In this document: piece after piece, positions 16,886 to 26,899 of the stretch | Layout of the letters: every line of letters begins with the position of its first letter | Position numbering within the stretch: the first letter of the stretch is position 1 | DNA from: Saccharospirillum alexandrii | GTDB lineage: Bacteria; Pseudomonadota; Gammaproteobacteria; Pseudomonadales; Natronospirillaceae | Direction: 5' to 3' | Length of the DNA: 64,000 nt | Assembly: GCF_004000275.1 (NCBI RefSeq) | Contig: NZ_RCIP01000001.1 | Location: 922,749 to 986,748, forward strand | Made by a program: the position numbers and the translations under genes | Notes under the pieces: generated by a model | Databases searched by the model: none | What the model was told of the DNA's origin: nothing | The model's input: the letters and a program-made list of their open reading frames with translations, nothing else

Positions 16886-17782
16886 TTACGAACTACGAAA
16901 CAAGCGACCTAGCAAACCATAGACTTTTAGGTAAGGCTTACAAAATTCACAGATAACTGCCCAGAATGAAATAGAAAATCCGTTTTTAATAAACAGATCA
17001 ACTAATATTGCTGGAAAGAGAATACACTGAAAAAAAACTCTAAAAAAATACCTAGTATAGGCAAAACAAGAAGGCCTAGACTCTACAAAAGACGCCCCTT
17101 CTTTAACTGATCTTTTAGAAATCCAACTAAATGTTTGCTTATGTAGTGGAACATAGTGATCAATTGATAGTTCAGGGGAATAACCTACAGAAATACCAAG
17201 CTCATCTCTCATCCATCTAATAAGATAAGTTTCCTCCCCATAGAAAACGTTAGTACCATTCATTCCAAGACTTGTTGAAAACATAGGAGAAGCTTCCAAT
17301 AACTCTCTTAAAAATACAGAATTCCCACCACTTACCTCTTTACTTATTTCTTGAGAAAATCGATAACTAAGCCATTTAGTATTCGATCCATAAATATCAG
17401 GAAACCAAGGAACCTTACCATCCTTATACCAAGGGAAATATGGTCCACCAAAACACTGGAAATTATAGTACTTCGTAACATGAATAAATGCGTCTAACCA
17501 TGTACTCCTTAATACAGCATCATCATCTATAAAGGCTATCCATTTACCTTTTGCTTCTGCAATACCCCTATTTCTAGCATAACTTAACCCTTGATTCTCT
17601 TCATATACATACGTTACATGTTCAAATTCATTTACTACATCAACAGTTGAATCATTAGAGTTATTATCTACAACTATTACTTCGTAACCCTGAGAATCGC
17701 CTATTTCATCGAAGATTGACGTCAAACATAATCTCAGAAAACTTGATCTATTGTAGGTACAAACAACGAAACTAAGAATCAC
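16886..17782 (-). CDS. Family 2 glycosyltransferase (O-antigen operon)
   Basis: 298-residue GT2 protein: LSFVVCTYNRSSFLRLCL at the N-terminus, VIVVDNNSNDSTVDVV, then ENQGLSYARNRG and the metal-binding FIDDDAVL; a hydrophobic stretch near residues 255-280 may anchor it at the membrane. AT-rich like its neighbours. Last gene of the leftward O-antigen operon, starting 11 bp inside the end of the PssE-like gene. It ends about 20 bp before the IS remnant, so any genes once further left may have been lost. Sugar specificity unknown. Confidence 0.85.
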   Translation of the reverse strand: MILSFVVCTYNRSSFLRLCLTSIFDEIGDSQGYEVIVVDNNSNDSTVDVVNEFEHVTYVYEENQGLSYARNRGIAEAKGKWIAFIDDDAVLRSTWLDAFIHVTKYYNFQCFGGPYFPWYKDGKVPWFPDIYGSNTKWLSYRFSQEISKEVSGGNSVFLRELLEASPMFSTSLGMNGTNVFYGEETYLIRWMRDELGISVGYSPELSIDHYVPLHKQTFSWISKRSVKEGASFVESRPSCFAYTRYFFRVFFQCILFPAILVDLFIKNGFSISFWAVICEFCKPYLKVYGLLGRLFRSS

Positions 17783-18260
17783 CGGTAATCACCCTCGTTA
17801 AATTTTGAATAAGCAATTTTTCGTTTTTGAAATTTTCCTTTCTTTTGGTTGGCACAGATAAATTTCCAAGCTCTAACTTTTCGATCAGTTGGTTGGGATC
17901 ACGAACTACACAACCCTCTAGCAATGCTGACAAATGTCTAATGGTGTCAACTTGGTGATCATTTCGATGCTCTTTATACCTAAACTCCCTTGGCATGATC
18001 AACAAAGGCTTTTCATATTCAATTGCGCTGAGTATTGTGCCCATCCCGGCATGAGATATAACAACTCGGGCTTTAGAGAATGCATTATAGTATGATTCTG
18101 AACTCATATTTTTTACAATTCGATAATCCTCAACATCTTTCAAATATAAAGAAGCACCAACTTGAAAAATATACTCTGAATTATTTCTCTTGCACCAGTC
18201 ATATACTGGAGCAACAAGCCTATCAAATGAAAATTGAGTTCCAACTGTCAAAAAAACCAT
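17772..18260 (-). CDS. PssE/Alg13-like glycosyltransferase subunit
   Basis: 162-residue soluble half of a two-part glycosyltransferase of the Alg13/PssE type (GT28 C-terminal fold). FLTVGTQFSFDRLV opens it and VISHAGMGTILSAIEYEKPLLIMPR is the nucleotide-sugar-binding signature. It pairs with the membrane-associated PssD/Alg14-like protein encoded directly upstream, with only the stop codon between them. Family members transfer glucuronic acid, galactose or GlcNAc to a lipid-linked sugar, here probably the second or third residue of the O-unit. Confidence 0.88.
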   Translation of the reverse strand: MVFLTVGTQFSFDRLVAPVYDWCKRNNSEYIFQVGASLYLKDVEDYRIVKNMSSESYYNAFSKARVVISHAGMGTILSAIEYEKPLLIMPREFRYKEHRNDHQVDTIRHLSALLEGCVVRDPNQLIEKLELGNLSVPTKRKENFKNEKLLIQNLTRVITGDS

Positions 18261-18737
18261 CTACAATATTGCTCCAATATAAATTGTACATCTATTATTT
18301 TTGCCGACATGCTCTAGATGTTTCCATTGCGTAAAATGATGAGTTGTAAAATACTTAGCCAACTTGCCAGACTTAGAAATACTTTCCGAGTTCGCGATAC
18401 TATCAAGCCAGATGCGTTTTTTCACCCTAAGTAAATAAGCACTAATAATCATAATCAATCCTGGTGCAGCACCAGTTGTTATAATAACGTTAGGACGTTC
18501 CTTAATAAGTACTTTAAAAGAAAATAGAGCAGCCCCTAACGCTTTGATTTTATTATCTGCACTAAAATCATTGATAACATACAATTTATCTTCGATCATC
18601 AATGAAGCATCTGTCGTACAATACACAAACTCCACATTGTCAGTATTGGATTGGATAGCAGAAACAATATGAAAAAGCTGCTTCCAGTGACCGCCAAATG
18701 AGGCCACAGCTAACACAACATTTTTACCTTTATTCAT
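18261..18737 (-). CDS. PssD/Alg14-like glycosyltransferase subunit
   Basis: 158-residue partner of the PssE-like protein. The N-terminal VVLAVASFGGHWKQLF, the middle VIITTGAAPGLIMIISAYLL (a membrane-associating hydrophobic segment) and the WLDSIANSESISKSGKLA segment are typical of Alg14/PssD acceptor-binding subunits. The start overlaps the end of the Wzy gene by 8 bp. Together the two proteins would form one transferase at the inner face of the membrane. Confidence 0.88.
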   Translation of the reverse strand: MNKGKNVVLAVASFGGHWKQLFHIVSAIQSNTDNVEFVYCTTDASLMIEDKLYVINDFSADNKIKALGAALFSFKVLIKERPNVIITTGAAPGLIMIISAYLLRVKKRIWLDSIANSESISKSGKLAKYFTTHHFTQWKHLEHVGKNNRCTIYIGAIL

Positions 18738-19884
18738 TTGATCTAGACCTAAGAGAAAGCATTAAAAGAAGAAATGGAATTAGAAATTGATAAGTTATTA
18801 GTACATTGTCAAATATTGCATATAGAACGAATAGGGTTAAAAACAAGTAATACAATTTCCTATTTATGTAAGGCATACTTTTAGATCCTTTCAAAAAAGC
18901 CCATGATATAAATATAAATAGGACAAAGCCACCAATCAACCCATATTCATAAAAAAATCTAAGATACTCGTTATGTGGCACACCAAAATTTGTATACCCT
19001 AATTCTCGCACTTCAGTTGAAGTTCCAACACCGTAGCCAAAAAATGGTTTTTTTTTGGCAAGTTCAAAGTATGTATGCCAAGCTTCAAGTCGACCAGAAG
19101 TATTCACCTCTAAAACTGAACCATCACTCCCTATAGCTGTAGAGCGCATCATAACTCTCTCAACAATAAAAAAACTTCCCAACAAAATAAATGGGAAAGC
19201 CATTAATACTAAGGTAATAACCTTTCTATTTAAATAGAGACGAAAAACAAAGAAAACATAAAGACTGGCAATTGCAGCTAAGAGCATGGGGCCTCTCGTC
19301 AACGCCAAGCTTAGAAGCAATAAATTCAATATTATGAAAAAAAATGCATATTTAGCTTTTGAAATCCACAGAAACAATGAAGATAAAAAAGCAACGTATG
19401 CCAAAAAAGAAAAGTGGGCAGGTATATTAGCCCCTTGCAATCGACTAACTCCAGTATATTCCGCACGAAATACACTAGAAATTCCAAAAAGCTGAAATAG
19501 TAAACCAAAAAAAACAGAAACCAGTGGTAGCAGCGCTATCATGAATGGTATTTTTCGTTTTAGTTCAAATGAAGGAGAGTACGTCAAAAAAAACAACCAA
19601 GGCACACAAAGTCCAATATAAGCCGTTAAAGCCCTAAATAACCCCACATCGTTAAAGACGATAGATGCAATAAAAACCAATAAATATCCGATAAATACTG
19701 ATATCTTAATTTTAATCTTGCCAGTTACAAAAATCAAAGTACATGCAAGTACAAGTATCAAGGCTCTATTTACTGTAGAACTAATAGCATCAAATTTGTA
19801 ATCAAACGACACGGAAAGTGTCAAAAGAATACTACCAACAGTAAAGAACTCTATAAAAGCCCTATCAAATTTAAGTCTATTCAC
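18730..19884 (-). CDS. wzy: O-antigen polymerase-like membrane protein (Wzy)
   Basis: 384-residue protein with about ten hydrophobic segments and a periplasmic loop around residues 220-300. The loop contains SGRLEAWHTYFELAKKKPFFGYG and FGVPHNEYLRFFYEYG, the Wzy_C-type signature. Its place inside the O-antigen operon with Wzx makes it the likely polymerase that joins O-units at the periplasmic face. It is AT-rich and poorly conserved in sequence, as polymerases are. The 239-bp space upstream (19885-20123) shows no gene. Confidence 0.82.
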   Translation of the reverse strand: MNRLKFDRAFIEFFTVGSILLTLSVSFDYKFDAISSTVNRALILVLACTLIFVTGKIKIKISVFIGYLLVFIASIVFNDVGLFRALTAYIGLCVPWLFFLTYSPSFELKRKIPFMIALLPLVSVFFGLLFQLFGISSVFRAEYTGVSRLQGANIPAHFSFLAYVAFLSSLFLWISKAKYAFFFIILNLLLLSLALTRGPMLLAAIASLYVFFVFRLYLNRKVITLVLMAFPFILLGSFFIVERVMMRSTAIGSDGSVLEVNTSGRLEAWHTYFELAKKKPFFGYGVGTSTEVRELGYTNFGVPHNEYLRFFYEYGLIGGFVLFIFISWAFLKGSKSMPYINRKLYYLFLTLFVLYAIFDNVLITYQFLIPFLLLMLSLRSRSNE

Positions 19885-20123
19885 TGTTCGCCCTTACATT
19901 TAATGTTAGCCATGAAACGTTTTTTAACTCCCATTCAGTTTTAACTGCCACATTACCAAAATGACGACCAGTATTTCAATTGGCATTAAAATAACAAAGC
20001 TTGCTCTTATTTAACTTGAAGCATGGTGTCAACTATAATTTAACAATGAGCTATTTTTTGCCAGAATATCAAAATTACACATTACCTCTAGTGCGTCTTA
20101 ATCTAACCCCAACAATGTTATAT

Positions 20124-21011
20124 TTAATAACTTTCACGTTTTATCAACAAGCGTATGAGAGCACTGTAGAATTTCTTAAGGAATACAACGGAAAGACTAA
20201 TATACAAACCATTTGCAAGATAATATATTTTTATCTTTACATCATTAGCTTCTATTGATGAAGCCAAAAAGCAACTAGCTTTTGCAAGACAAAATTTATT
20301 TCTAGACAATAAATTTTGAAATCTCAATAGAACTTTAATTCTTGCACTATGCATTTTCTCTACTTGACCAGATGTGTTACTACCATGAATCCGATAGTGA
20401 GAGACGACCTCATCAGAGGATAATAGATAGCAACCATTCAAAGTCAGTGCTAACCACATATACCAATCCTCAATTTCCAAATTAGAAGGCAACAGCCCCA
20501 TTTCCACAACACTGCTTCTCTTTATGAATTGTGTACATGCTGGTAAATTGTGTTTGTGTAAAACAATATCATCAAAATAAACAAGAGACTTCTTAGCCAG
20601 TTTAATACCAATTGGGGTGTTATTGCGGTCTACCTTAATAGCACTACCGAAGACACCAACGCATTTTTCATCACGACTACGGATCAATTCAAATTGTGAG
20701 GTTATCTTTTGTGGTAATAATTTATCATCAGATGCAATCAGATTAATGTACTCGCCATTACACCATTCGAATGCTTCATTGAGGGTTTCACACAATCCTC
20801 TATTTTCCCTAACTCGCAACTCATATCTGATAAAACGATCTACGCACAAATTAGTAAGTTCTTTGATTTTTTTAACAGAATCATCCGTAGAACCATCATC
20901 TATTATTAACAACTCAATTTTCTCGTAAGTTTGTCCAATAATACTTAATATACACTCTTGGATATATTCTCCATGATTAAAGCTTGGGATAACAACACTT
21001 ACTAAAGACAT
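20124..21011 (-). CDS. Family 2 glycosyltransferase (O-antigen operon)
   Basis: 295-residue GT2 protein: SVVIPSFNHGEYIQECILS, LLIIDDGSTDDSVKKI, then INLIASDDKLLPQKI with the metal-binding aspartates, and LEIEDWYMWLALTLNG in the acceptor part. Shine-Dalgarno AAGGAG 7 bp before the ATG, with a perfect 9-bp hairpin just upstream of it. It lies between Wzx and Wzy in the operon and probably adds one sugar of the O-unit. Confidence 0.87.
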   Translation of the reverse strand: MSLVSVVIPSFNHGEYIQECILSIIGQTYEKIELLIIDDGSTDDSVKKIKELTNLCVDRFIRYELRVRENRGLCETLNEAFEWCNGEYINLIASDDKLLPQKITSQFELIRSRDEKCVGVFGSAIKVDRNNTPIGIKLAKKSLVYFDDIVLHKHNLPACTQFIKRSSVVEMGLLPSNLEIEDWYMWLALTLNGCYLLSSDEVVSHYRIHGSNTSGQVEKMHSARIKVLLRFQNLLSRNKFCLAKASCFLASSIEANDVKIKIYYLANGLYISLSVVFLKKFYSALIRLLIKRESY

Positions 21012-21024
21012 AAAACTCCTTCAG

Positions 21025-21047
21025 CTTAAATATCATTAATATTTAAG
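21025..21047 (-). promoter_or_regulatory. Hairpin in the leader of the GT2 gene
   Basis: On the minus strand CTTAAATAT, a 5-nt loop and ATATTTAAG form a perfect 9-bp AT-rich stem that ends a few bases before the AAGGAG Shine-Dalgarno of the gene starting at 21011. Could be an mRNA processing or stabilising structure; not a terminator, since no U-run follows. Confidence 0.4.
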
Positions 21048-21240
21048 TTCTAGTTTCTAGTACGCCTGAAGCTTTCATAGGCACGAATAAAAATTGGATA
21101 GGCGCAGAAGATCTAGGCTTCAACCTCATGTATTGCGCAAAATAGGCCATATAGGTTAAATCGACAAAAGAAAAGTACTGATATAGATTCAAAACAACAA
21201 ACCATAACATCAACCATACTTCATTAATAGCTACCACACA

Positions 21241-21267
21241 TCTAAATCTAAATCTAAATCTAAATCT
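21241..21267 (+). repeat. Hexanucleotide repeat (TCTAAA)4.5 at the wzx stop codon
   Basis: Four full TCTAAA copies plus TCT. The wzx stop codon (TAG, 21260-21262 on the minus strand) lies inside the tract. Since the unit is 6 bp and most of the tract is downstream of the stop, slippage would not change the reading frame. The remaining spacer 21048-21240 has a short open frame without family similarity. Confidence 0.7.
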
Positions 21268-22519
21268 CACTATTGTTTCGATAATATTTTAAAATAATAG
21301 TAGATACTACTACCCAATAGCAAAAATAATTAACCGCATGTGCGATTGCAACGCCATCTAAACCTACAAAATTAGTAAAAATTACTGTAAAAACATAAAA
21401 CATACCTGCGAAAATTATTTCCGAAAGGATGAACATTTTCATCATAGCTTTGCTAAGCATTAGATAGGATAGCACCCAGCTTCCAATCTTTAATGTGTCA
21501 CCAAGCATCTGCATTGGAAACAATGAAGCCATAGGCAAAAATTCTGACGAAAATAGTATTCGGATAATATCGTAACGTAAGAGATAAATCATAAGACCGA
21601 GAACACTGACCGTAGGCAAAATAATTTTATAACCTTGTAATATTTCCCGCTTTATATCACTGGGGTCTATTAACTCAGACAGCCTAGGCAGGTAATATAC
21701 ACTGAGCGTAGTGGTAATTAGTATCAGATACGCTGTACTTAGCCGCCACATCGCTTCCCAGTATCCTGCGGCACTCCAGCCAAAGGACTCCCCGATATGA
21801 TTTCTAACCAATATATGACTAATAGGTACACAAACTGCGCTGGTTAGTGCCATCGCCGTGTACTTAGCGAGGTTTTTGGCAGCTATTCTATCAACCCTTC
21901 CTAAGAGGTAAGAAAGTTTGAACCATGGTGCTTTATAGACTAGCACTAAAGTTACGAAGAAAGTTAATGATTGGTAAATAGCCAAAGCAACTAATGCACC
22001 ATAAAGACCATAGCTAATTGCCAGTACACTTGTTACTGATAGTGAAAAAATACTCCCTGCGATATTCGCTGAGACGTACAGCTTTATTTCTTTTTTACCA
22101 TTTAGGACAGCCATTAGTAAAGTATTAAAAACAAAGAATACTAATGTTCCAGAAAACCAAACAAACACACTACCCAATGACTCGTCTTGTAAAAACCAAC
22201 CAGCTAAAGTTTCATTTAAGATGCTTACGAGTACGGCAGTGATAAACGTCCCAATCATTGCTATCGTACCAGCCGTGCGCCAAACGGTGTGTTGACGCGC
22301 TTCATCGTCAAAGTATTCCGCAGTGTATTTTGTAACACCTGTGTTCAAAGCACCACTGGCGAAGGTGGTAATCATTTGTACAGCATTCTGGAATTGACCC
22401 AGTGCGGCATATCCCGAAGGACCTACATAGATAGCAAGTATCTTGTTAATGCCCAATAAGGTAAGCATTTTGATGACAACAGCAATTCCATTTAAAAGAC
22501 TTGTTTTTATTAAAGTCAT
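21260..22519 (-). CDS. wzx: O-antigen flippase (Wzx-type, MOP superfamily)
   Basis: 419-residue protein with about 12 hydrophobic segments and the N-terminal layout of Wzx/RfbX flippases (KTSLLNGIAVVIKMLTLLGI, then YVGPSGYAALGQFQN). It moves undecaprenyl-diphosphate-linked O-units across the inner membrane. The ATG at 22519 was chosen because it lies one base after the transaminase stop; an upstream ATG is inside that gene. It belongs to the leftward O-antigen operon. Confidence 0.87.
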   Translation of the reverse strand: MTLIKTSLLNGIAVVIKMLTLLGINKILAIYVGPSGYAALGQFQNAVQMITTFASGALNTGVTKYTAEYFDDEARQHTVWRTAGTIAMIGTFITAVLVSILNETLAGWFLQDESLGSVFVWFSGTLVFFVFNTLLMAVLNGKKEIKLYVSANIAGSIFSLSVTSVLAISYGLYGALVALAIYQSLTFFVTLVLVYKAPWFKLSYLLGRVDRIAAKNLAKYTAMALTSAVCVPISHILVRNHIGESFGWSAAGYWEAMWRLSTAYLILITTTLSVYYLPRLSELIDPSDIKREILQGYKIILPTVSVLGLMIYLLRYDIIRILFSSEFLPMASLFPMQMLGDTLKIGSWVLSYLMLSKAMMKMFILSEIIFAGMFYVFTVIFTNFVGLDGVAIAHAVNYFCYWVVVSTIILKYYRNNSEI

Positions 22520-22520
22520 T

Positions 22521-23642
22521 TCAAATGCCTGTAAAGTCATTACAGGCATCTATAACCTGTTCTACCTGCTCATTATCCATCACGGGGCTAATTGGTAAAC
22601 TTATAACTTGTTCATGTATCGCTTCAGTTATTGGATAACTATGCCTGTTCCAAGAAGCGTAGGCATTTTGCTGGTGCGGTGGTATCGGATAGTGAATCAT
22701 GGTTTGTACATTAGACGTAAGCAGATGCTGTTGCAATATATCACGATCACTACTTCTAACTACGTACAAATGAAAGGCGTGATTTTCTAAACTTGTTATA
22801 TTAGCATCAATTTTAATGGGCTGCTTCACAGATCGATTCTTAATACCCTTGGCATAAGCTAATGCAATTTCCCTACGACGAAGTGTCTCTGCATCAAGGT
22901 ACCTAAGTTTAACTCGCAGTAACGCTGCTTGTACTTCATCTAGTCTACTATTCACGCCTTGATAAATATTCTCATATTTTTTATGACTGCCATAGTTAGC
23001 CAACGCACGAATAGTTTGCGTTAGCTCTTCATCATTTGTAGTTATAGCACCGGCATCGCCTAGTGCGCCAAGGTTCTTACCCGGATAAAAGCTAAAACCA
23101 GAGGCATGGCCCCAATTACCTGCCCTTCTACCGTTTATCTCCGCTCCGTGTGCTTGAGCAGAATCTTCTAATACAAGTAAGTTATTAGCCTCAGCCAGTT
23201 CCATTATTTCTGGCATTGGCGCTAACTGCCCATAAAGGTGCACCGCTAATATAGCTTTAGTTTTATGTGTGATTGCAGCAGCCGTTCTCATTGGGCATAA
23301 ATTGTAAGTATCTTCATCTGGTTCTACGAGGACTGGTGTTAACCTATTCTCAGTGATTGCTAGAATGCTTGCTATATATGTGTTAGCAGGTACAATTATT
23401 TGATCGCCTTCATGCAACTTCCCCAATTCCTTCCATGCACGTAACGTTAACGTCAGGGCATCTAAACCGTTCGCAACTCCAACGCAATGAGTGGTACCAC
23501 ACCAGTTAGAGAACTCCTGCTCAAATAACTCTACTTCTTTACCTTTAATGTACCAGCCAGAATCTACAACTCGGGTAGCAGCCTCAATCAATTCTTGTCG
23601 ATACTGAAGATTAATTTTCTTCAAATCCAGGAAAGGGATCAT
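22521..23642 (-). CDS. DegT/DnrJ/EryC1 sugar aminotransferase, FdtB/QdtB-like
   Basis: 373-residue PLP-dependent transaminase. Lys189 in [16 protein letters not shown] is the expected PLP-linking lysine. [14 protein letters not shown] and [11 protein letters not shown] with HLYGQ are the cofactor-binding segments. With the FdtA-like isomerase two genes upstream it should make dTDP-3-amino-3,6-dideoxyhexose (Fuc3N or Qui3N). The start overlaps the acetyltransferase stop by 4 bp. The 3-keto sugar as substrate is inferred from the neighbours. Confidence 0.85.
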   Translation of the reverse strand: MIPFLDLKKINLQYRQELIEAATRVVDSGWYIKGKEVELFEQEFSNWCGTTHCVGVANGLDALTLTLRAWKELGKLHEGDQIIVPANTYIASILAITENRLTPVLVEPDEDTYNLCPMRTAAAITHKTKAILAVHLYGQLAPMPEIMELAEANNLLVLEDSAQAHGAEINGRRAGNWGHASGFSFYPGKNLGALGDAGAITTNDEELTQTIRALANYGSHKKYENIYQGVNSRLDEVQAALLRVKLRYLDAETLRRREIALAYAKGIKNRSVKQPIKIDANITSLENHAFHLYVVRSSDRDILQQHLLTSNVQTMIHYPIPPHQQNAYASWNRHSYPITEAIHEQVISLPISPVMDNEQVEQVIDACNDFTGI

Positions 23643-24160
23643 GATATCTTTCCTCTTAATCGTTCCTTTACACCATCAACGCTTTCTTTGTAAATCTCGA
23701 AGTAGTAGTTATCTTCATCTTCACCAGTTTCAATCGCGCCCATTTGTTTATGAAATTTTATAACCTTATCGTTTCCTTTCATAACATCAAAGTGAGACTT
23801 CTTAAAACCAAGATTCTGAAACCCAAAGTCATATACAAGAAGCGCACTTTCAATTGCCGAAAAGCGTGTTTTATTTTCATTCAATATCCAACTGCCCCAA
23901 CAAAATGAATCATCCTTTAAATCGTAAACTCTAACAGTACCGCATGGACTCCCGTCTAAGCGTTCAATTATAAAGTAATACTGATTACCTACAGATTCGT
24001 CTTCTTTGTATTTTTTTATCCAGCTCTTTTGTGACTCCACATCGGCCATCACTTTTGAGAGAAACTGATTATACCTTTCATCTAGCCGTAAACTTAATAT
24101 AAATGGTGCATCGCTTTCTTCTACCAAGCGCAACCTAATTGTTTTTGATTCAAGCTTCAT
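23639..24160 (-). CDS. GNAT acetyltransferase of the amino-sugar pathway
   Basis: 173-residue GNAT-fold protein ([20 protein letters not shown] at the N-terminus, [19 protein letters not shown] in the acetyl-CoA-binding C-terminal part). Lying between the isomerase and the transaminase genes, it probably N-acetylates the 3-amino group of dTDP-Fuc3N or dTDP-Qui3N. In the best-known Fdt/Qdt pathways this step is often done by a left-handed beta-helix enzyme or a fused domain, so a GNAT here would be an alternative. Overlaps both neighbours. Confidence 0.75.
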   Translation of the reverse strand: MKLESKTIRLRLVEESDAPFILSLRLDERYNQFLSKVMADVESQKSWIKKYKEDESVGNQYYFIIERLDGSPCGTVRVYDLKDDSFCWGSWILNENKTRFSAIESALLVYDFGFQNLGFKKSHFDVMKGNDKVIKFHKQMGAIETGEDEDNYYFEIYKESVDGVKERLRGKIS

Positions 24161-24578
24161 ATGGAAGACCTTTCAGTTTCGAGAATACTTTATAATCACG
24201 TATATAGTCCGACTCGCAATAATGCTCACTGGCTAATACTAAAAGCACACAATCAGAGCTAAATTCATGCATTTCTCGCCAAATCATGTCATCAATATAT
24301 AGCCCTCTTGTAGGAGAATTTAGCCATACCTCTTGTTTTTCGATCCCATTATCTAGCAACATCTTGCACTGCCCGGTTATACATATTGCGATTTGTTTCA
24401 AAGCTTTGTGGGCATGAAAACCACGAGAAACATCAGAACGAGTTCCGAAGATATAATAGACGCGCTTGATATCAAAAGGTATTGTCTTGCTTCCTTCTAG
24501 TGCAACTAAAGAGCCTCTATCATCTCCCAAGGAGGGGAAATCAAACCATCGTACCAGTTCAACATTTTCAATTTTCAT
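24150..24578 (-). CDS. dTDP-4-keto-6-deoxyglucose 3,4-ketoisomerase (FdtA/QdtA type)
   Basis: 142-residue cupin of the FdtA/QdtA family. [21 protein letters not shown] and [20 protein letters not shown] (His55 and His57) are signature segments that include the catalytic histidines. It converts the RmlB product to the 3-keto isomer for transamination. Whether the product is the galacto (FdtA) or gluco (QdtA) form cannot be told reliably by eye. Its start overlaps rmlA by 11 bp. Confidence 0.88.
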   Translation of the reverse strand: MKIENVELVRWFDFPSLGDDRGSLVALEGSKTIPFDIKRVYYIFGTRSDVSRGFHAHKALKQIAICITGQCKMLLDNGIEKQEVWLNSPTRGLYIDDMIWREMHEFSSDCVLLVLASEHYCESDYIRDYKVFSKLKGLPYEA

Positions 24579-25446
24579 CGATCAACTCCTGCAGATAGCG
24601 CCCATAGCTGCCTTTCTTGATTTCGCTTGCTTGGACCAGCATTTGCTGCTTACTTAACCAACCATTGTTATAGGCAATCTCCTCCAAGCATGCAATTTTG
24701 TACCCCTGTCGCTTTTCTATAGTTTCTACAAACTGGGCAGCTTCTAACAAGCTTTCATGGGTACCTGTATCTAACCATGCGAAACCCCGCCCTAATAGTT
24801 CTACGTTTAGTTCGTTAGCTTCCAGGTAAGCTTTATTGACGTCTGTTATTTCCAATTCACCCCGCTGAGAAGGCGCTATAGCCTTTGCAATTTCAATCAC
24901 GCGGTTGTCATAAAAATATAGTCCAGTAACGGCAAAATGTGACTTTGGGTTTTTTGGCTTTTCTTCAATGGAGATAGCTTTACGTTTATTATCAAATGCC
25001 ACGACCCCAAAGCGCTCTGGGTCCTTCACCTGGTAACCAAACACTGTGGCGCCTTGCCCCTGCTCTGTACGTTCTACAGTTTCCCTTAATTTGGGGGTGA
25101 AACCTTGACCATAGAAAATATTATCCCCAAGCACCAAGCATACACTGCTATTACCTATGAAATCTTCACCAATGATAAATGCTTGAGCTAAACCATCTGG
25201 GTTGGGTTGCTGAGCATAGCTAAGATTTATGCCAAACTGATCACCACTACCCAGTGCTCTTTTGAAATTAACTTCGTCCTCAGGGGTCGTTATGATAAGA
25301 ATGTCTTGGATGCCTGCCAACATCAGCACTGATAGAGGGTAATAGATCATAGGCTTATCGTATACAGGCAGGAGCTGTTTGGAAGTACCCAGTGTTATTG
25401 GATATAGCCGGGTGCCGGAACCCCCAGCGAGGATGATGCCTTTCAT
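24568..25446 (-). CDS. rmlA: Glucose-1-phosphate thymidylyltransferase
   Basis: 292-residue RmlA, making dTDP-glucose from glucose-1-phosphate and d[23 protein letters not shown] is the nucleotide-binding signature; [11 protein letters not shown] and [15 protein letters not shown] are further hallmarks. The length is normal. ATGA overlap with rmlB. There is no rmlC or rmlD here, so the dTDP-glucose is directed to the 3-amino sugar branch rather than to rhamnose, as far as this window shows. Confidence 0.95.
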   Translation of the reverse strand: MKGIILAGGSGTRLYPITLGTSKQLLPVYDKPMIYYPLSVLMLAGIQDILIITTPEDEVNFKRALGSGDQFGINLSYAQQPNPDGLAQAFIIGEDFIGNSSVCLVLGDNIFYGQGFTPKLRETVERTEQGQGATVFGYQVKDPERFGVVAFDNKRKAISIEEKPKNPKSHFAVTGLYFYDNRVIEIAKAIAPSQRGELEITDVNKAYLEANELNVELLGRGFAWLDTGTHESLLEAAQFVETIEKRQGYKIACLEEIAYNNGWLSKQQMLVQASEIKKGSYGRYLQELIDEN

Positions 25447-26516
25447 GCACTTACTCCCATGCGTGCTCGTTGATAGCTTCCGTCTTCCACTCGCTTACAC
25501 CATTCAAGGTTGTGGAAATACCACTGTACTGTCTTTCGTATTCCTGTTTCGAAGGATTCCTCAGGAACCCAGCCAAGTTCTTTCTGGATTTTACTAGCAT
25601 CTATTGCATAGCGCATGTCGTGGCCAGGTCTGTCCTTTACGTTGGTAATCAAGTTTTGATAACCGCTTTCCTTGGGCCGCAGCTCCTGGAGAATATCGCA
25701 GATAGTGTGAACCACCTCAATGTTCTGCTTTTCGTTGTGTCCGCCAATGTTATAGGTTTCACCGGGCTTACCCTTGGTAACGACTCTGTAAAGTGCCCGA
25801 GCGTGGTCTTCCACATAAAGCCAATCGCGGACCTGGTCACCTTTGCCGTACACCGGGAGAGGTTTATCTTCCAGGGCGTTAAGAATCATTAAAGGGATAA
25901 GCTTTTCCGGGAAGTGATAAGGGCCGTAGTTATTAGAGCAATTGGTGACTAATGTAGGCAACCCGTAGGTGCGCTGCCAGGCCCGAACAAGATGGTCGGA
26001 GCTAGCCTTGCTTGCTGAATATGGACTGCTAGGCGCATAAGCCGTTTGTTCGGTAAAAAGGTGTTCTTCCCAGTCTGGCGCCTCGCTCGGGTGCGGGAGG
26101 TCACCATACACTTCGTCTGTACTAACATGGTGAAATCGGAAGTTTGCTTTAAGTTGAGCTTCCAGGTTCTGCCAGTACTGGCGGGCTGCTTCTAGCAACG
26201 TATAGGTGCCTACGATGTTGGTTTCAATGAACTCTGCCGGGCCGTCGATCGAGCGGTCTACATGGCTCTCTGCTGCCAGATGCATAATCGCATCAGGCTT
26301 ATGCTCCTGAAGTACCCGATCTAATTCATCCCGGTTACAGATATCCACTTGCTCGAAGGCGTATCGCTTAGAAGTACTGACGTCTTTTAAGTTTTCAAGA
26401 TTGCCAGCGTAAGTCAGTTTGTCGAGGTTAACCACGCTGTCTTGTGTGTTCTGTATAATGTGACGAACCACCGCAGATCCAATGAAACCTGCTCCACCGG
26501 TAATCAAAATTTTCAT
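25443..26516 (-). CDS. rmlB: dTDP-glucose 4,6-dehydratase
   Basis: 357-residue SDR-type Rml[14 protein letters not shown] (NAD-binding), the STDEVYGDL region with the active-site Asp-Glu pair, and [15 protein letters not shown] (YxxxK catalytic pair). It makes dTDP-4-keto-6-deoxyglucose, the substrate of the FdtA-like enzyme. The start overlaps the stop of the MarR-type regulator gene (ATGA), so it is translated with the first gene of the operon. Confidence 0.95.
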   Translation of the reverse strand: MKILITGGAGFIGSAVVRHIIQNTQDSVVNLDKLTYAGNLENLKDVSTSKRYAFEQVDICNRDELDRVLQEHKPDAIMHLAAESHVDRSIDGPAEFIETNIVGTYTLLEAARQYWQNLEAQLKANFRFHHVSTDEVYGDLPHPSEAPDWEEHLFTEQTAYAPSSPYSASKASSDHLVRAWQRTYGLPTLVTNCSNNYGPYHFPEKLIPLMILNALEDKPLPVYGKGDQVRDWLYVEDHARALYRVVTKGKPGETYNIGGHNEKQNIEVVHTICDILQELRPKESGYQNLITNVKDRPGHDMRYAIDASKIQKELGWVPEESFETGIRKTVQWYFHNLEWCKRVEDGSYQRARMGVSA

Positions 26517-26860
26517 AGTATTTTAAGCTCTTTCCTTTGACTTTCAGTTACTTCATTTTGTAGCTGTTCAATGGCATATTGTATATCTTCGTATTCTTGC
26601 AGTTTACGCTTTAAAAACCGCAATGTTACCGACCCTTTTTCTTCTAAACCTTTTGGGGTAAGAATGTAGGCGTAGGCTCTTTTGTTTGAGCTATTTTTGA
26701 AGTTTCCCGCTTTTATCCAGCCTTTATCCAGCAAAGCTTTCACGCAATAGTTCACCTTCCCAAGGCTCAAGCCCAGTTCTTTGGCAATTTGGCGCTGTGT
26801 TAGCTCTGGGTTTCGCTCGATGGTGCGAAGTAACTGATAACGAAGTTCATCGGAAAGCAT
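26513..26860 (-). CDS. MarR-type EPS-associated transcriptional regulator
   Basis: 115-residue winged-helix protein typical of the small MarR-type regulators found as first genes of exopolysaccharide and O-antigen clusters. [34 protein letters not shown] forms the DNA-binding helices, [12 protein letters not shown] the wing, and the C-terminal [21 protein letters not shown] is coiled-coil-like. ATG at 26860 preferred; an in-frame GTG lies 9 bp upstream. It is the first gene after the JUMPStart leader and may autoregulate the operon. Confidence 0.85.
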   Translation of the reverse strand: MLSDELRYQLLRTIERNPELTQRQIAKELGLSLGKVNYCVKALLDKGWIKAGNFKNSSNKRAYAYILTPKGLEEKGSVTLRFLKRKLQEYEDIQYAIEQLQNEVTESQRKELKIL

Positions 26861-26899
26861 AGTAGGCACGCTGGCTAATGGGCATTAACGGATGTTGGT

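Noticed and set aside
21043-21270. 75-codon frame beginning with an Arg-Phe repeat
   Set aside because: It starts within the hexamer repeat and overlaps the wzx end; the peptide has no recognised family and codon use is not convincing.
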